A stretch of 64,000 nt of DNA from Blastocatellia bacterium (lineage in GTDB: Bacteria > Acidobacteriota > Blastocatellia > Pyrinomonadales > Pyrinomonadaceae), in the NCBI GenBank assembly GCA_003168335.1, contig PMSM01000002.1, forward strand, positions 1-64,000, in the 5' to 3' direction. Positions within the stretch are counted from its first letter, which is position 1. Each line of letters starts with the position of its first letter. The translations under genes were made by a program, and so were the position numbers. Below the pieces are notes generated by a model. That model was not told the origin of the DNA. It did no database searches and saw only the letters and a program-made list of their open reading frames with translations. Below, piece by piece: positions 20,502 through 28,474 of this stretch.

Positions 20502-21923
20502 ATGGACAGAACCTTACACGCGTTAGTGATTGACGATGAGCAGCCGGTGCGAGACTTTGTTTGCACCGTGTTGGAGAATGACGGCTGGAAAGTAAGTCGC
20601 GCGGCCTCGGCCGAAGACGCCTTTGAAATCCTGGGGCAGGAGAAGTGGCCCATAGTCTTTTGCGACGTAATGCTGGGCGGCGCCGACGGCTTTGCAGTGC
20701 TGCGACGTTTCAAAGAAGAGCTGCCGGAAACAAAAGTAGTCTTGATGACGGGGCACGGTAACGCTGCCGGGGCATTGGATGCCACGGCGTTTGGCGCCTA
20801 TGACTATCTCCTGAAGCCGTTTGGCGTTGAAGAGCTGCAATCTTTGTCCGCGGCTTTGCGTGATCAGATAACCAGCCGGCCTCACCGGGTCTCAATCGGA
20901 AAACGGGCCGCCACACAATCGTCGGACATAGATCTGATTGGCCGCAGTCACGCGTTCATCGAAGTGATGAAACAGGTGGGCCGCGTTGCCACGACAAGTT
21001 TGCCGGTATTCTTAACCGGTGAATCCGGTACCGGGAAAGAGTTGGTGGCCTCGACGCTTCACCGGCGCAGCGGCCGAGCCGACAAGACTTTCGTAGCGGT
21101 CAATTGCGGCGCGATACCCGCGGAGTTGATCGAGTCCGAGTTGTTCGGACATGTGAAAGGATCGTTTACGGGCGCCGATCGCGATCGACGTGGTTTGTGG
21201 GAAGAAGCCAACGAAGGGACTGTGTTCCTCGACGAGATCACGGAAACCAGTTTGCCGTTCCAGGTAAAACTTTTGCGCGTCTTGCAGGAAGGCGAAGTGC
21301 GTCGGGTCGGTTCAAACCAGACGCAGCGAGTCACCGCCCGGGTAATCGCCGCCAGTAATCGCGATGTCGAAGCCGAAGTGAAAGCCGGAAGATTCCGCGA
21401 AGACCTGTACTATCGCCTGAATGCGGTCTCGATCATCCTGCCTCCTTTACGTGAGCGCCGCGAGGACATTCCGCCGCTGGCGCAGGCCTTCGCTGACCGA
21501 GTTTATTCATTAGGCCCGGCGGTTCGTTTCTCGTCCGAAGCCCTCGAACTGCTGCAGAGGTACTCCTGGCCCGGGAACATTCGCGAGCTTGAGAACGCCG
21601 TGGTGCGGGCGGCCGCGATGTGTGACGGATTGATCCGAGTTCAGGATCTTCCGGAACGCATCCGCAATTTCCAGCAACAGGCTGACCGTGAGATTGCGCC
21701 GGGACAGATCGAGCCTGAACAACAAGAAGAGTGGCCCACTTTGGCTGAGATCGAGGGGCGCCATGTAGCGCGCGTGCTGGCCCACACTGGCGGCAACAAG
21801 CAGGCAGCATCGCGAGTCCTGGGCGTCGATCGCAAGACCCTCGACCGCATGATCAAACGACACGGCATAAGTTTCGCAAGGACATCCAGCCAGAATCCGA
21901 ATGGTTTCGGGTCGAAGGCATAG
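20502..21923 (+). CDS. NtrC-family sigma-54-dependent response regulator
   Basis: This 473-residue protein has a receiver with Asp55 (IVFCDVMLGG) and a sigma-54 interaction AAA+ domain (about 145-370). It has Walker A GESGTGKE from residue 173, Walker B VFLDEITE, and a Fis-type helix-turn-helix at about 420-460 (HTGGNKQAASRVLGVDRKTLDRM). The sigma-54 contact loop reads GSFTGA (220-225) instead of the usual GAFTGA. It should activate RNA polymerase-sigma54 by ATP hydrolysis when phosphorylated. It ends the signalling run that starts at 13702, separated from the previous gene by a 154-base repeat-bearing gap. The kinases encoded upstream are the likely phosphodonors. I found no clear -24/-12 promoter inside the window. 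Confidence 0.93.
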   Translation: MDRTLHALVIDDEQPVRDFVCTVLENDGWKVSRAASAEDAFEILGQEKWPIVFCDVMLGGADGFAVLRRFKEELPETKVVLMTGHGNAAGALDATAFGAYDYLLKPFGVEELQSLSAALRDQITSRPHRVSIGKRAATQSSDIDLIGRSHAFIEVMKQVGRVATTSLPVFLTGESGTGKELVASTLHRRSGRADKTFVAVNCGAIPAELIESELFGHVKGSFTGADRDRRGLWEEANEGTVFLDEITETSLPFQVKLLRVLQEGEVRRVGSNQTQRVTARVIAASNRDVEAEVKAGRFREDLYYRLNAVSIILPPLRERREDIPPLAQAFADRVYSLGPAVRFSSEALELLQRYSWPGNIRELENAVVRAAAMCDGLIRVQDLPERIRNFQQQADREIAPGQIEPEQQEEWPTLAEIEGRHVARVLAHTGGNKQAASRVLGVDRKTLDRMIKRHGISFARTSSQNPNGFGSKA

Positions 21924-22417
21924 GCACCGCCATTGAAGCGAGGCGAAATAGTAGAGTCGGTAATTTTCGCCGCACCTAAACGCCACAAACCTCAGTTTGC
22001 GTGATTTCTCTCGGACCTCGCTTTAGATCGCAGGCCCGAAGGGCCGACATGCAATAGCCACGCCCGCAAGGGCGTGGATCAGAAGCTTATCAAGACAAAT
22101 GAGCGCCGATCGTGGTGCGCCACAAGACAATGATTGATGACATCACGTTGGCATGAAGTGCCGGCCCGTCGGGCTTAAGCTCAGGAAACCACACACCCTC
22201 TGCGCGACAATCCCAAATTGTCCCACCACCACCATTGCCCTACACCTCACTGAAGTAAGAGGCTAACGAGAAACCACCCTTTGAGATTCGAACTTAACAA
22301 CTAAGACCCGCTCTCGCTTCTTCGAGGGCACAACACGCACGGCACAACTGTTGCTCAGGTACTTCACCGACGAGGGCCGCGACGTCTCCTTCAGCGCGGC
22401 AAGTAAGTAACAACCTG

Positions 22418-22470
22418 GGCGGTGTGGATTAACTCTTTTGCTTTCGTCCCCACGGCTAATCCACGCCGCC
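22418..22470. repeat. 14-bp inverted repeat, candidate structured RNA
   Basis: The arms at 22418-22431 and 22457-22470 (GGCGGTGTGGATTA and TAATCCACGCCGCC) pair over 14 bp with a single G-U, around a 25-base loop. It has no T-run, so it is not a terminator. I recognise no riboswitch or RNA family. Confidence 0.55.
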
Positions 22471-22598
22471 AGTCTTCACGCAACTAACGTAGCCCCGGAA
22501 TCTCCGCCCTTCTCAAGCATAGCTCTTCAAGCGGAGGTCAAACTGTTCTCGCCTAACTTCGATCAGATCAAGAACTGACGCGTAAGGAGATGAGCTAA

Positions 22599-22636
22599 GG
22601 GGCTGGCATGGGTTAACTCCCACTGGCCCTTTTTTT
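22599..22636 (+). terminator. Terminator-like hairpin with T7 run upstream of a kinase gene
   Basis: GGGCTGG pairs with CTGGCCC and TGGG with CCCA around TTAACT, followed by TTTTTTT. It lies about 33 bases before the start of the Ser/Thr kinase. It could be a terminator for a transcript in the preceding non-coding region, or an attenuator in the kinase leader. Confidence 0.65.
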
Positions 22637-22668
22637 CTACGCCGCCTTCCAAGGGATCCAAAAGCACG

Positions 22669-23832
22669 ATGTCCACATGTAACGAAAACCAATCAAGCCC
22701 CGCTCTGCTCGCGCCCGATACGATTTTACAAAGCCGCTATCGCGTGGTTCGACAACTTGGCAGGGGCGGAATGGGCGCGGTCTATGAAGCAATCGATCTT
22801 CGCCTCGGCCACACTGTGGCGCTGAAGCAGACCCTGACGAATGACGAAGAGCAGTGGAAACAATTTGAGCATGAAGCGCGTCTGATGGCCTGGCTCAATC
22901 ATCCGGTCCTGCCGCGAGTTAGTGATTACTTTACTGAGGGCCACCGCGCGTTCTTCGTCATGCAGTTTGTCGCCGGCTCTGACCTGGCGGCAATACTCGC
23001 ACAACAGCCCGGACCGCTGCCGCGAAACGCCGTAGTCGCCTGGGCCGATCAGTTGCTTGACGCACTCATCTACCTGCACACGCACGAACGGCAAATTATT
23101 CATCGCGATATCAAACCTCATAATCTGAAAATCACTCCGACCGGCCAGATAGTTCTGCTCGACTTTGGGTTGGCCAAGACACAGTCGGCGGATCCTTCGG
23201 GCTCGATATCCTGCACCAGCGTCTTTGGGTACACGCCGCGCTATGCGCCGCTCGAGCAAATTCAGGATACGGGCACGAGTCCGCAGAGCGACATCTATGC
23301 CCTGGGAGCGACGCTGTATCATTTGCTCACGGGAGTGAAACCGCCCGATGCGCTGGCGCGGGCCACGGCGTTGGTCAGTGCGCGACCGAATCCCTTAAAG
23401 CCGGCCAACGAAGTCAACCCGGCGGTTGGTCTGGAACTCGCCGAAATTTTAACCCGCGCAATGGCCCAGAATCCGGATGAGCGTTACAGCAGTGCCGCTG
23501 AATTTCGCGAAGCACTTCGCCAGATTGGCCGCGTTGATCCAAGCGAAGTGGAGTATGTTGCCCATCACGCTGAGATTGATTCGACGGTTGTGGAAACAGG
23601 AGAGACGACCATTGTCAGGTCTATCCGTCTGGCTCCAACTGGCAGGCTCGGGTCGCACGCGATCGCCGCGATGTTCGTCATTCTGCTCACCGCGTTCGGC
23701 GTTTTCTGTAGTTACTATCCCTGGAAGATTCCGCCTGCAAACCTTCAGCAATCGATCTATACAAATAGCGCGACTGCCACACCGGTCACGGTGCCGCCGG
23801 CCAGGTCCCCCACGCGAGTCACGCAACGGTGA
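22669..23832 (+). CDS. Ser/Thr protein kinase with C-terminal membrane anchor
   Basis: This 387-residue Hanks-type kinase has a glycine-rich loop GRGGMG near residue 31, the ATP-binding Lys in VALKQT, the catalytic loop HRDIKPHN near residue 144, DFGLAK, and an activation segment ending in TPRYAPLEQ. A single hydrophobic segment near residues 328-345 (AIAAMFVILLTAFGVF) precedes a short Pro/Thr-rich tail, so the kinase domain should be cytosolic with the tail outside. It has no sensor such as PASTA or TPR. It stands alone between two terminator-like hairpins, so it is probably monocistronic. Substrates are unknown. Its place beside the two-component block suggests, but does not prove, cross-talk. 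Confidence 0.92.
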   Translation: MSTCNENQSSPALLAPDTILQSRYRVVRQLGRGGMGAVYEAIDLRLGHTVALKQTLTNDEEQWKQFEHEARLMAWLNHPVLPRVSDYFTEGHRAFFVMQFVAGSDLAAILAQQPGPLPRNAVVAWADQLLDALIYLHTHERQIIHRDIKPHNLKITPTGQIVLLDFGLAKTQSADPSGSISCTSVFGYTPRYAPLEQIQDTGTSPQSDIYALGATLYHLLTGVKPPDALARATALVSARPNPLKPANEVNPAVGLELAEILTRAMAQNPDERYSSAAEFREALRQIGRVDPSEVEYVAHHAEIDSTVVETGETTIVRSIRLAPTGRLGSHAIAAMFVILLTAFGVFCSYYPWKIPPANLQQSIYTNSATATPVTVPPARSPTRVTQR

Positions 23833-23900
23833 ACGCCGCCCGTACCAGAGCTAATTCATCGGGTGGTTGATCCAAATTCGATTAGACCAGGAAAAAATAG

Positions 23901-23934
23901 AAAAGGCCGGGCCCTCCCACAAGCCTGGCCTTTT
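23901..23934 (+). terminator. Intrinsic terminator after the Ser/Thr kinase
   Basis: AAAAGGCCGGGC pairs with GCCTGGCCTTTT over 12 bp with one G-U, around a 10-base loop. A-rich and T-rich sides allow it to work in both directions. It lies 69 bases after the kinase stop. Confidence 0.8.
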
Positions 23935-24069
23935 CCTCACAGCTTTAGGGGCTGTGTTTTTTGGGCGGAGACATTCAGCCTCGATGCTTGTGTCCTCACC
24001 ACACAAGCGACGCCCGGATTCTCGCTATTCTACTCCCAAAAATAAATTCGTCAATGTAGCGTTGAATAG

Positions 24070-24264
24070 GGTACTGGTTCAGTTTGAGCCAAAGGTCGAT
24101 CTTCTGCTGGGAGCGCGGACGTCTCGTCCGCACTGAGCGCGGAGCGCGAACAGTTATTGCTGCCAGAAGCTCGAAAAAGGGAGCGTGCTTCGCACGCTGT
24201 GCGGACGGGACGTCCGCGCTCCCAGCGTCATCTTCATTGGTGGGACTGAAACTGAACCAGTACC
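24070..24264. mobile_element. MITE-like element with 16-bp perfect terminal inverted repeats
   Basis: GGTACTGGTTCAGTTT at 24070 is exactly complemented by AAACTGAACCAGTACC ending at 24264. A second inverted repeat inside, built on GGGAGCGCGGACGTC, forms a long hairpin. TTGAAT occurs on both sides (24062-24067 and 24265-24270) and may be a target duplication, though two extra bases separate the left copy from the element. It encodes no transposase, so it is non-autonomous if mobile. Confidence 0.6.
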
Positions 24265-24424
24265 TTGAATTGCCGAAAACAGAACGGAAGCGAATTGGCC
24301 GTTCCGGTTTCTAATACCGTTCCACGTTTTCGTCGTAGGTGTTGGCGCTAGCTGCGATGGTCGCGAAATGCCACTGCTTCAATCCCAAGCCATTCCGGGC
24401 ATTTTGTGAGCTTTCCTGCTCACT

Positions 24425-24745
24425 TTGTCAGTTTTCTTCGTCGTTTTCTTAACCTTGCTCGTGGCAAACAAGGGTTTGTTTGTCGTTTCCCTAACCTTGT
24501 TCGGGGCAGACAAATCTTTGTTGGTCGTTTTCTTAGCCTTGCTCGGCGCAAACAAAGCCTTACTTGTCGCTTCCTTAACCTTGTTTGGGGCAAACAAAGC
24601 TTTGTTGGTCGCTTCCCTAACCTTGTTCGGGGCAGACAAAGCTTTGTTGGTCGTTTTCTTAACCTTGCTGGGCACAAACAAAGCTTTACTTGTCGCTTCC
24701 TTAACCTTGTTTGGGGCAAACAAGGCTTTGTTCGTCGCTTTGTAA
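24425..24745. repeat. 42-bp tandem minisatellite (about 7.5 copies), possibly coding
   Basis: A 42-base unit repeats about seven and a half times, with a higher-order period of three units (126 bases). Because 42 is a multiple of three, several frames stay open. The minus frame (24379-24723) would give a Lys-rich 14-residue repeat such as KVKKTTNKALSAPN ending in a basic tail, reminiscent of histone-H1-like proteins. Its only upstream start is TTG at 24723, with no ribosome site and a stop just upstream. The plus frame gives a hydrophobic repeat. Whether any protein is made is undecided. Confidence 0.7.
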
Positions 24746-24889
24746 CACTGCTTTGGCGTCTTTACAGCGATGCTAAATCAGGAGGCTTGCATGCCTAGCC
24801 GCAAAACAGCGCTGCTTTGCCGCTTTGCAGCGCTACAAAATCGCCAGGCCAATAAAGAAGTTTTGCATCCAATTCTCAGCTGGGTGGCG

Positions 24890-25567
24890 TCACCGGTCCA
24901 GGACAGTGATGTCAGTGACTGGATGGATCTCCCATGCAGTTGCTCGCCAATTGTCACGTTTTCTCGGCGCTGTATTCTCCGATTCATCAATGTGCTCAAA
25001 ATCGAACAGCATCCAACCTGTAATTTTCACCCGATGGCCCTTCAGTGCCAGGAGGGCTTGCGTTGACCAGTCCAGTCCCCGGGCGAGCGCCAGAGCTCGC
25101 AGTCTCGGCGTTACTTCGACAATCATCCTACGCGTCAGACCCGAATCGTCCATGCGGCGAACGATTTCAATATGAGTGTCGCGGTCGGCCAGGTCCTGTG
25201 CCATGCAGTTCGTTGATTCAATCCCCCCGGGCTTTACGTCGAAGACGATCCCTTCGATCTCAGCCGCCGAGCTATCCGGCCAGCGCCGCGTATCTTTACC
25301 GGTCGCAAGTACGGCCTCCAAAGTGATCGCCGGATTGATGTTTTTTGGTTTCGGGCTGTTCCAGCGGTTCTTCAAGTAATTGAGTTGCTGGACAATCGGC
25401 GAAGCGCGTGAGCCGGTTAATCCACATTGGTGGTACATGATTTGGGCGTTGGCCGGTCCACCACACGCGGCGACCGCGAGCAGGGCGATTGCAAATACAT
25501 TGATCTGAGAAGAGTGCTTCAGTGCGTCTCCAGAGCAGCAACTCGAAATAGCTCTGTTCCTGTGCAA
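24890..25567 (-). CDS. Secreted protein of unknown function
   Basis: The open frame of 225 residues has a hydrophobic stretch (INVFAIALLAVAAC) and a likely signal peptidase site after PANA, so the mature protein would begin QIMYHQC. The mature part of about 180 residues contains several charged stretches and two or three Cys, and I do not recognise a family. The only start upstream of the signal peptide is TTG at 25567. There is no strong Shine-Dalgarno site, so the N-terminus is uncertain. It lies just outside the tRNA-bounded interval. It could be periplasmic or extracellular. Confidence 0.6.
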   Translation of the reverse strand: MHRNRAISSCCSGDALKHSSQINVFAIALLAVAACGGPANAQIMYHQCGLTGSRASPIVQQLNYLKNRWNSPKPKNINPAITLEAVLATGKDTRRWPDSSAAEIEGIVFDVKPGGIESTNCMAQDLADRDTHIEIVRRMDDSGLTRRMIVEVTPRLRALALARGLDWSTQALLALKGHRVKITGWMLFDFEHIDESENTAPRKRDNWRATAWEIHPVTDITVLDR

Positions 25568-25674
25568 GTCATCGGCGAGCGACCTTGATGCGCGAATATC
25601 CCGCGAAGAAAATCAACCGATTGGTCACATTATTATTCCACCAATCTTCAAGGTCAATGACGTGACATCCTGAG

Positions 25675-25923
25675 TTATTGATAATTAATGGTGCACCCGG
25701 CACGACTCGAACGTGCGACCCCCTGATTCGTAGTGCGTTCAGGGGCACTCCAGCAGGTTATGGCTCGCCATCCCATTTGGTTGGCGACCGCTTGCATCGC
25801 CTGCACGCCGCGTTCGAACCTTCGGACTCTCGATCTCACACCTAGAAAGACGATGCCGCCGATGCCCACGAACATCAACACAAATAAAAGTAGTATTCCA
25901 ACGAACGGAAGCAATTCAGTCAT
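25675..25923 (-). pseudogene. Membrane protein gene truncated into a tRNA-Arg fragment
   Basis: The ATG at 25923 has a good ribosome site (AAGGTGA) and opens a protein with one membrane segment (residues 5-30, GILLLFVLMFVGIGG) and a basic linker. The family-like part runs to about residue 63 (SAPER). From there the frame reads directly through the sense strand of a tRNA-Arg 3' fragment, giving TTNQGVARSSRAGCT and a stop shortly after. The original C-terminal part is therefore lost, and I cannot find it elsewhere in the window. I do not recognise the family. It may still be translated as an 82-residue membrane peptide. Confidence 0.6.
25686..25734 (-). repeat. 49-bp direct repeat: 3' part of tRNA-Arg(ACG), att-like site
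   Basis: These 49 bases are identical to 33530-33578 and in the same orientation. They cover the tRNA from the anticodon loop to the encoded CCA end plus three bases beyond. A copy of a tRNA 3' end at this distance downstream of the intact gene is the classic footprint of an element integrated at a tRNA. The breakpoint at the anticodon loop matches a known crossover position of tyrosine integrases. Integration itself is inferred. Confidence 0.75.
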
Positions 25924-25982
25924 TCGCTTTCACCTTTCCTCTAGTCCACGGACTTGACGCTCAGCCGCGCTGGCATTCCGAA

Positions 25983-26465
25983 CTAAAAAGGCAGTGCCTC
26001 TTCGAGATTGGAAGTCGTCTTAGGGAAGCTCGAACTGGCGAGGCATTGTAGTGAGCCGTTTGACCACATAATTGTCTTCCCATCGCCAAAGGTGAGGCGC
26101 TGTCCTACGTTCGTCCCGCCTTTCGTCTTTGACTCCAGTGAAAAGTTATGTTTGTTTGCAAAGGCTTCCACCGCCGCGGCGGCATCCCGAGATGAAGGAA
26201 AGTTGGCGACTGTGAGTTCTACCGGCATGGAGATCGTAACGGCTTGCATGGTATAGCTTGCCTTGACGGCATCTGTCGCACTTTCGAACTCGGTGGTTTG
26301 TGACGTAGACAATTTGAACTTAATCAAACCCACGCTCGCTTCTTTCGGCAGCAAGTCCTTAACCGAGCCTTTGTAAGGATCGAGGTTTTGGCCACCCGTC
26401 ATGCTACATAGCCGGCAGGCGAAAATGAGCAAGAGGACCGGCGCTAGACTCGAGACAATCTTCAT
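25983..26465 (-). CDS. Small exported protein, unknown function
   Basis: This 160-residue protein starts at an ATG with a strong ribosome site (GAGGAG 8-9 bases upstream). The N-terminus is a signal peptide (VSSLAPVLLLIFAC), possibly a lipoprotein signal at Cys17 or Cys20, though neither fits the lipobox perfectly. The mature part contains a stretch resembling a small alpha/beta domain (MPVELTVANFPSSRDAAAAVEAF, then GQRLTFGDGKTIMW). I do not recognise the family. It is one of four minus-strand exported-protein genes with AGGAG-type ribosome sites inside the tRNA-bounded interval. Confidence 0.75.
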   Translation of the reverse strand: MKIVSSLAPVLLLIFACRLCSMTGGQNLDPYKGSVKDLLPKEASVGLIKFKLSTSQTTEFESATDAVKASYTMQAVTISMPVELTVANFPSSRDAAAAVEAFANKHNFSLESKTKGGTNVGQRLTFGDGKTIMWSNGSLQCLASSSFPKTTSNLEEALPF

Positions 26466-26675
26466 TTGTTTCTCCTCAGTGGCAAGGCAGTTTCGGCATA
26501 GTGGGCACTAATCGGCCATGCCTTTCGACGACGAATGGAATGTCAGCATATTCTCTGACAACAGACGGTGACAACCTGGACTGTCCTTGTAGTTCACAAC
26601 GCCGCCGTGAGCGTGCGCCAATAGCGAGGATTGACCCCCGCGAGTGACGCACCCTTGATTGAGCAGGCAAGGGAA

Positions 26676-27245
26676 CTACCTTGTCTTGATCTTAAACCAC
26701 TTTCCTTTCATCTGAACTACCTTGTAATCAGGAGTGGCCAACACGCCTCGAAAATTGCCACCGCCCTGCGCTATAACGTTGCCGCCGCCCTGCGCTATTA
26801 CACCCGCGCCGTCGGACGTCAGCAGGTTGCCGCCGCCTTGTGATACGACCCTGCCAACTTCGAGCTTGATCGACGCCCCCGAGCGCAAATCTGTTACGTC
26901 TTGAAACCGACGGCCGCTAGAGGTCGAAACTGCACCGAGCCGCAAGGTTTTGCGCTGGTCAGCTCGGTATTCTCTGACCTGTCTACTCATGTCGAGCGCT
27001 TTGTGAACCTGGCTAAAATCATAATTTGACGGATCACAGTCTACGCCACCTTGCGGTTTGGACATCCCCGCGGTTTCATCCCACAGACCCCAACTGATCC
27101 TTGGGTCCGAACAGGGGTTGTTGGTGTACTTCTGAGTGTCCACGGATGACATGGCCCACTGCTGAGCATTCGCGCTCACCGAAGACAGCGACAGCAGAAC
27201 GCCCGCCGCCATAAGTGTGAAAAGCATCGTTCTGAACTTTGCCAT
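26676..27245 (-). CDS. Secreted Gly-rich-repeat protein, unknown function
   Basis: This 189-residue protein starts at an ATG with AGGAG 9 bases upstream. The signal peptide (LFTLMAAGVLLSLSSVSANA) is cleaved before QQWAMSS. The mature N-terminal half has two Cys that could form a disulphide. The C-terminal half has a short repeat, QGGGN, three times in about 30 residues (VVSQGGGNLL, VIAQGGGNVIAQGGGN), suggestive of an extended or beta-helical segment. The last residues are Lys-rich. Function is unknown. It neighbours two other secreted unknowns on the same strand. Confidence 0.75.
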   Translation of the reverse strand: MAKFRTMLFTLMAAGVLLSLSSVSANAQQWAMSSVDTQKYTNNPCSDPRISWGLWDETAGMSKPQGGVDCDPSNYDFSQVHKALDMSRQVREYRADQRKTLRLGAVSTSSGRRFQDVTDLRSGASIKLEVGRVVSQGGGNLLTSDGAGVIAQGGGNVIAQGGGNFRGVLATPDYKVVQMKGKWFKIKTR

Positions 27246-27366
27246 AATTGATTCTCCTTTTCGAGTTTGACTGAATCACTCTGCGGACCCTCAGCGCAGA
27301 GCAAGTTGGAATTCATAACGCTGTGGAGAGCGGTCGCTCCCTTCGGCCACGTCGTAATAAGCCCCA

Positions 27367-28443
27367 CTAACAGCGCACCACGCCGAGGTACTTGAGACGC
27401 AGCACGTACTTCCCGTCGTCCAGCGTCATCTCATTTCCGTTCCGCGTTATCTTGAAGTCACCAAAGAGCGCGCCGTCTCCGGACTTCATCACCAATCCAG
27501 CGCCCTGCATTTGGTACTTGCCGCCCTGCATTGAGCCTCCGTAATGCAGCATTGCCCAACTGCCGTCGTTGCAAAACTGCATGTCCGGCGGCGAGCCGCT
27601 CTGCTTCTCGGCCTCACCTTTCGTGGTTATCGAGAGCAATGCCCAGCGGGTGCCGGCCAAATTCTCCGGAGCATTAGTCGTTTCCGGCGAAGCTCCGCTA
27701 GTCTTGGTTGACGAAGGTCCAGGCGCATTGGTAGCCGGTGTCAGGTTCGAGACCGTGTTGCTCTCAGGAGCTGAAGTTGCTGTTTGAGGTTGAGCAGTCT
27801 CTGGCCCGGTTGGTTGGACTGTTGAAACGTTAGCTGATCCGTTGCCCTTTAAGGATTGTGCTGTTTGCGTAGCCTGACTCTTAACGGATTGAACGGTTTG
27901 ATTGGCTTGGGCGCTGGTTGCCTGAACAGTCTGAGCTTGCTTGTTCGCTTCCGTGTTCGCCTTGTTGAGCTTTGCAGTCGCCTCGTCCATCTTCTGGCTC
28001 AGCTTGCTCAAGAAGCCCTTCTTCTTGGGTGTGGGCGATGAACTGTTGGCAGTGCTCGTCAACGCTTGATCCGTAGCAGGCTGACTATTCGACTGCGCCG
28101 CGTTGGTGTCGCCGCCAGCCGTTGTAGCGCCGTTCCGATAGTTGGCGCGCACTGCAACAATCAAATCGTCAGAGGCACCAGCGTCGTGCAACTCTCTTTC
28201 GTCTGCCGGGTTGGGTTGAAAATCGACGCCCTTCTGCCCGACGATCTGAATCAACTCCGGCTGAGTAGAATCGTTCAGCGTCAAGAGTTTCAGCAGCCTC
28301 TTTTTGTTGAGCGGTTCGCCGGCTGGTTTAGCTTGCCCAACGCTTGAATCAGTTGCCGGCGGTTTTTGCCCAAGCGCACTCGAGGCAAATAGTGCTGTGC
28401 AGACAATCACGAAAACGATCGTCAGAACTCTTTCATGGTTCAT
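27367..28443 (-). CDS. Secreted Ala/Gln/Thr-rich protein with a lipocalin-like C-terminal domain
   Basis: This 358-residue protein has a strong ribosome site (GGAGGTGA). Its signal peptide ends near ALG, with the mature start at QKPP. Residues 45-105 form a small conserved-looking domain (LLKLLTLND, then DDLIVAVRANYR). A long low-complexity linker, about 110-255, is rich in Ala, Gln, Thr and Ser and includes a predicted coiled coil (LSQKMDEATAKLNKAN). The C-terminal 95 residues (AGTRWALLSI, MQFCNDGSWAMLHYGG, KYVLRLKYLG) resemble small beta-barrel domains of lipocalin or META type, a tentative assignment. It is probably periplasmic or surface exposed. It is transcribed away from the sigma/kinase pair in the same interval. 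Confidence 0.7.
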   Translation of the reverse strand: MNHERVLTIVFVIVCTALFASSALGQKPPATDSSVGQAKPAGEPLNKKRLLKLLTLNDSTQPELIQIVGQKGVDFQPNPADERELHDAGASDDLIVAVRANYRNGATTAGGDTNAAQSNSQPATDQALTSTANSSSPTPKKKGFLSKLSQKMDEATAKLNKANTEANKQAQTVQATSAQANQTVQSVKSQATQTAQSLKGNGSANVSTVQPTGPETAQPQTATSAPESNTVSNLTPATNAPGPSSTKTSGASPETTNAPENLAGTRWALLSITTKGEAEKQSGSPPDMQFCNDGSWAMLHYGGSMQGGKYQMQGAGLVMKSGDGALFGDFKITRNGNEMTLDDGKYVLRLKYLGVVRC

Positions 28444-28474
28444 TGGTCACCTCCACGCGACGTCTGAGATTCGT

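Larger units (their letters stand above)
21924..22668. other. 745-base non-coding region with strong hairpins
   Basis: No gene is supported. It contains a small hairpin, CCACGCCCGCAAGGGCGTGG (22058-22077), a 14-bp inverted repeat (22418-22470) and a terminator-like hairpin with a T-run just before the kinase start. A stop-free stretch at about 22287-22410 reads like protein near its end but has no start codon. Confidence 0.45.
23833..24424. other. Intergenic region with terminator and MITE-like element
   Basis: No gene is supported here. The space is accounted for by the kinase terminator (23901-23934) and a 195-base inverted-repeat element (24070-24264). The remaining sequence shows nothing I can interpret. 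Confidence 0.5.

Noticed and set aside
22287-22410. Stop-free stretch reading protein-like residues (LLLRYFTDEGRDVSF)
   Set aside because: It has no start codon and a stop just upstream. At about 41 codons it is within chance for this composition.
24425-24745. Hydrophobic repeat protein on the plus strand of the minisatellite
   Set aside because: The open frame follows from the 42-base period and exists in other frames too. No ribosome site; coding status is undecided, so it is listed only as a repeat.
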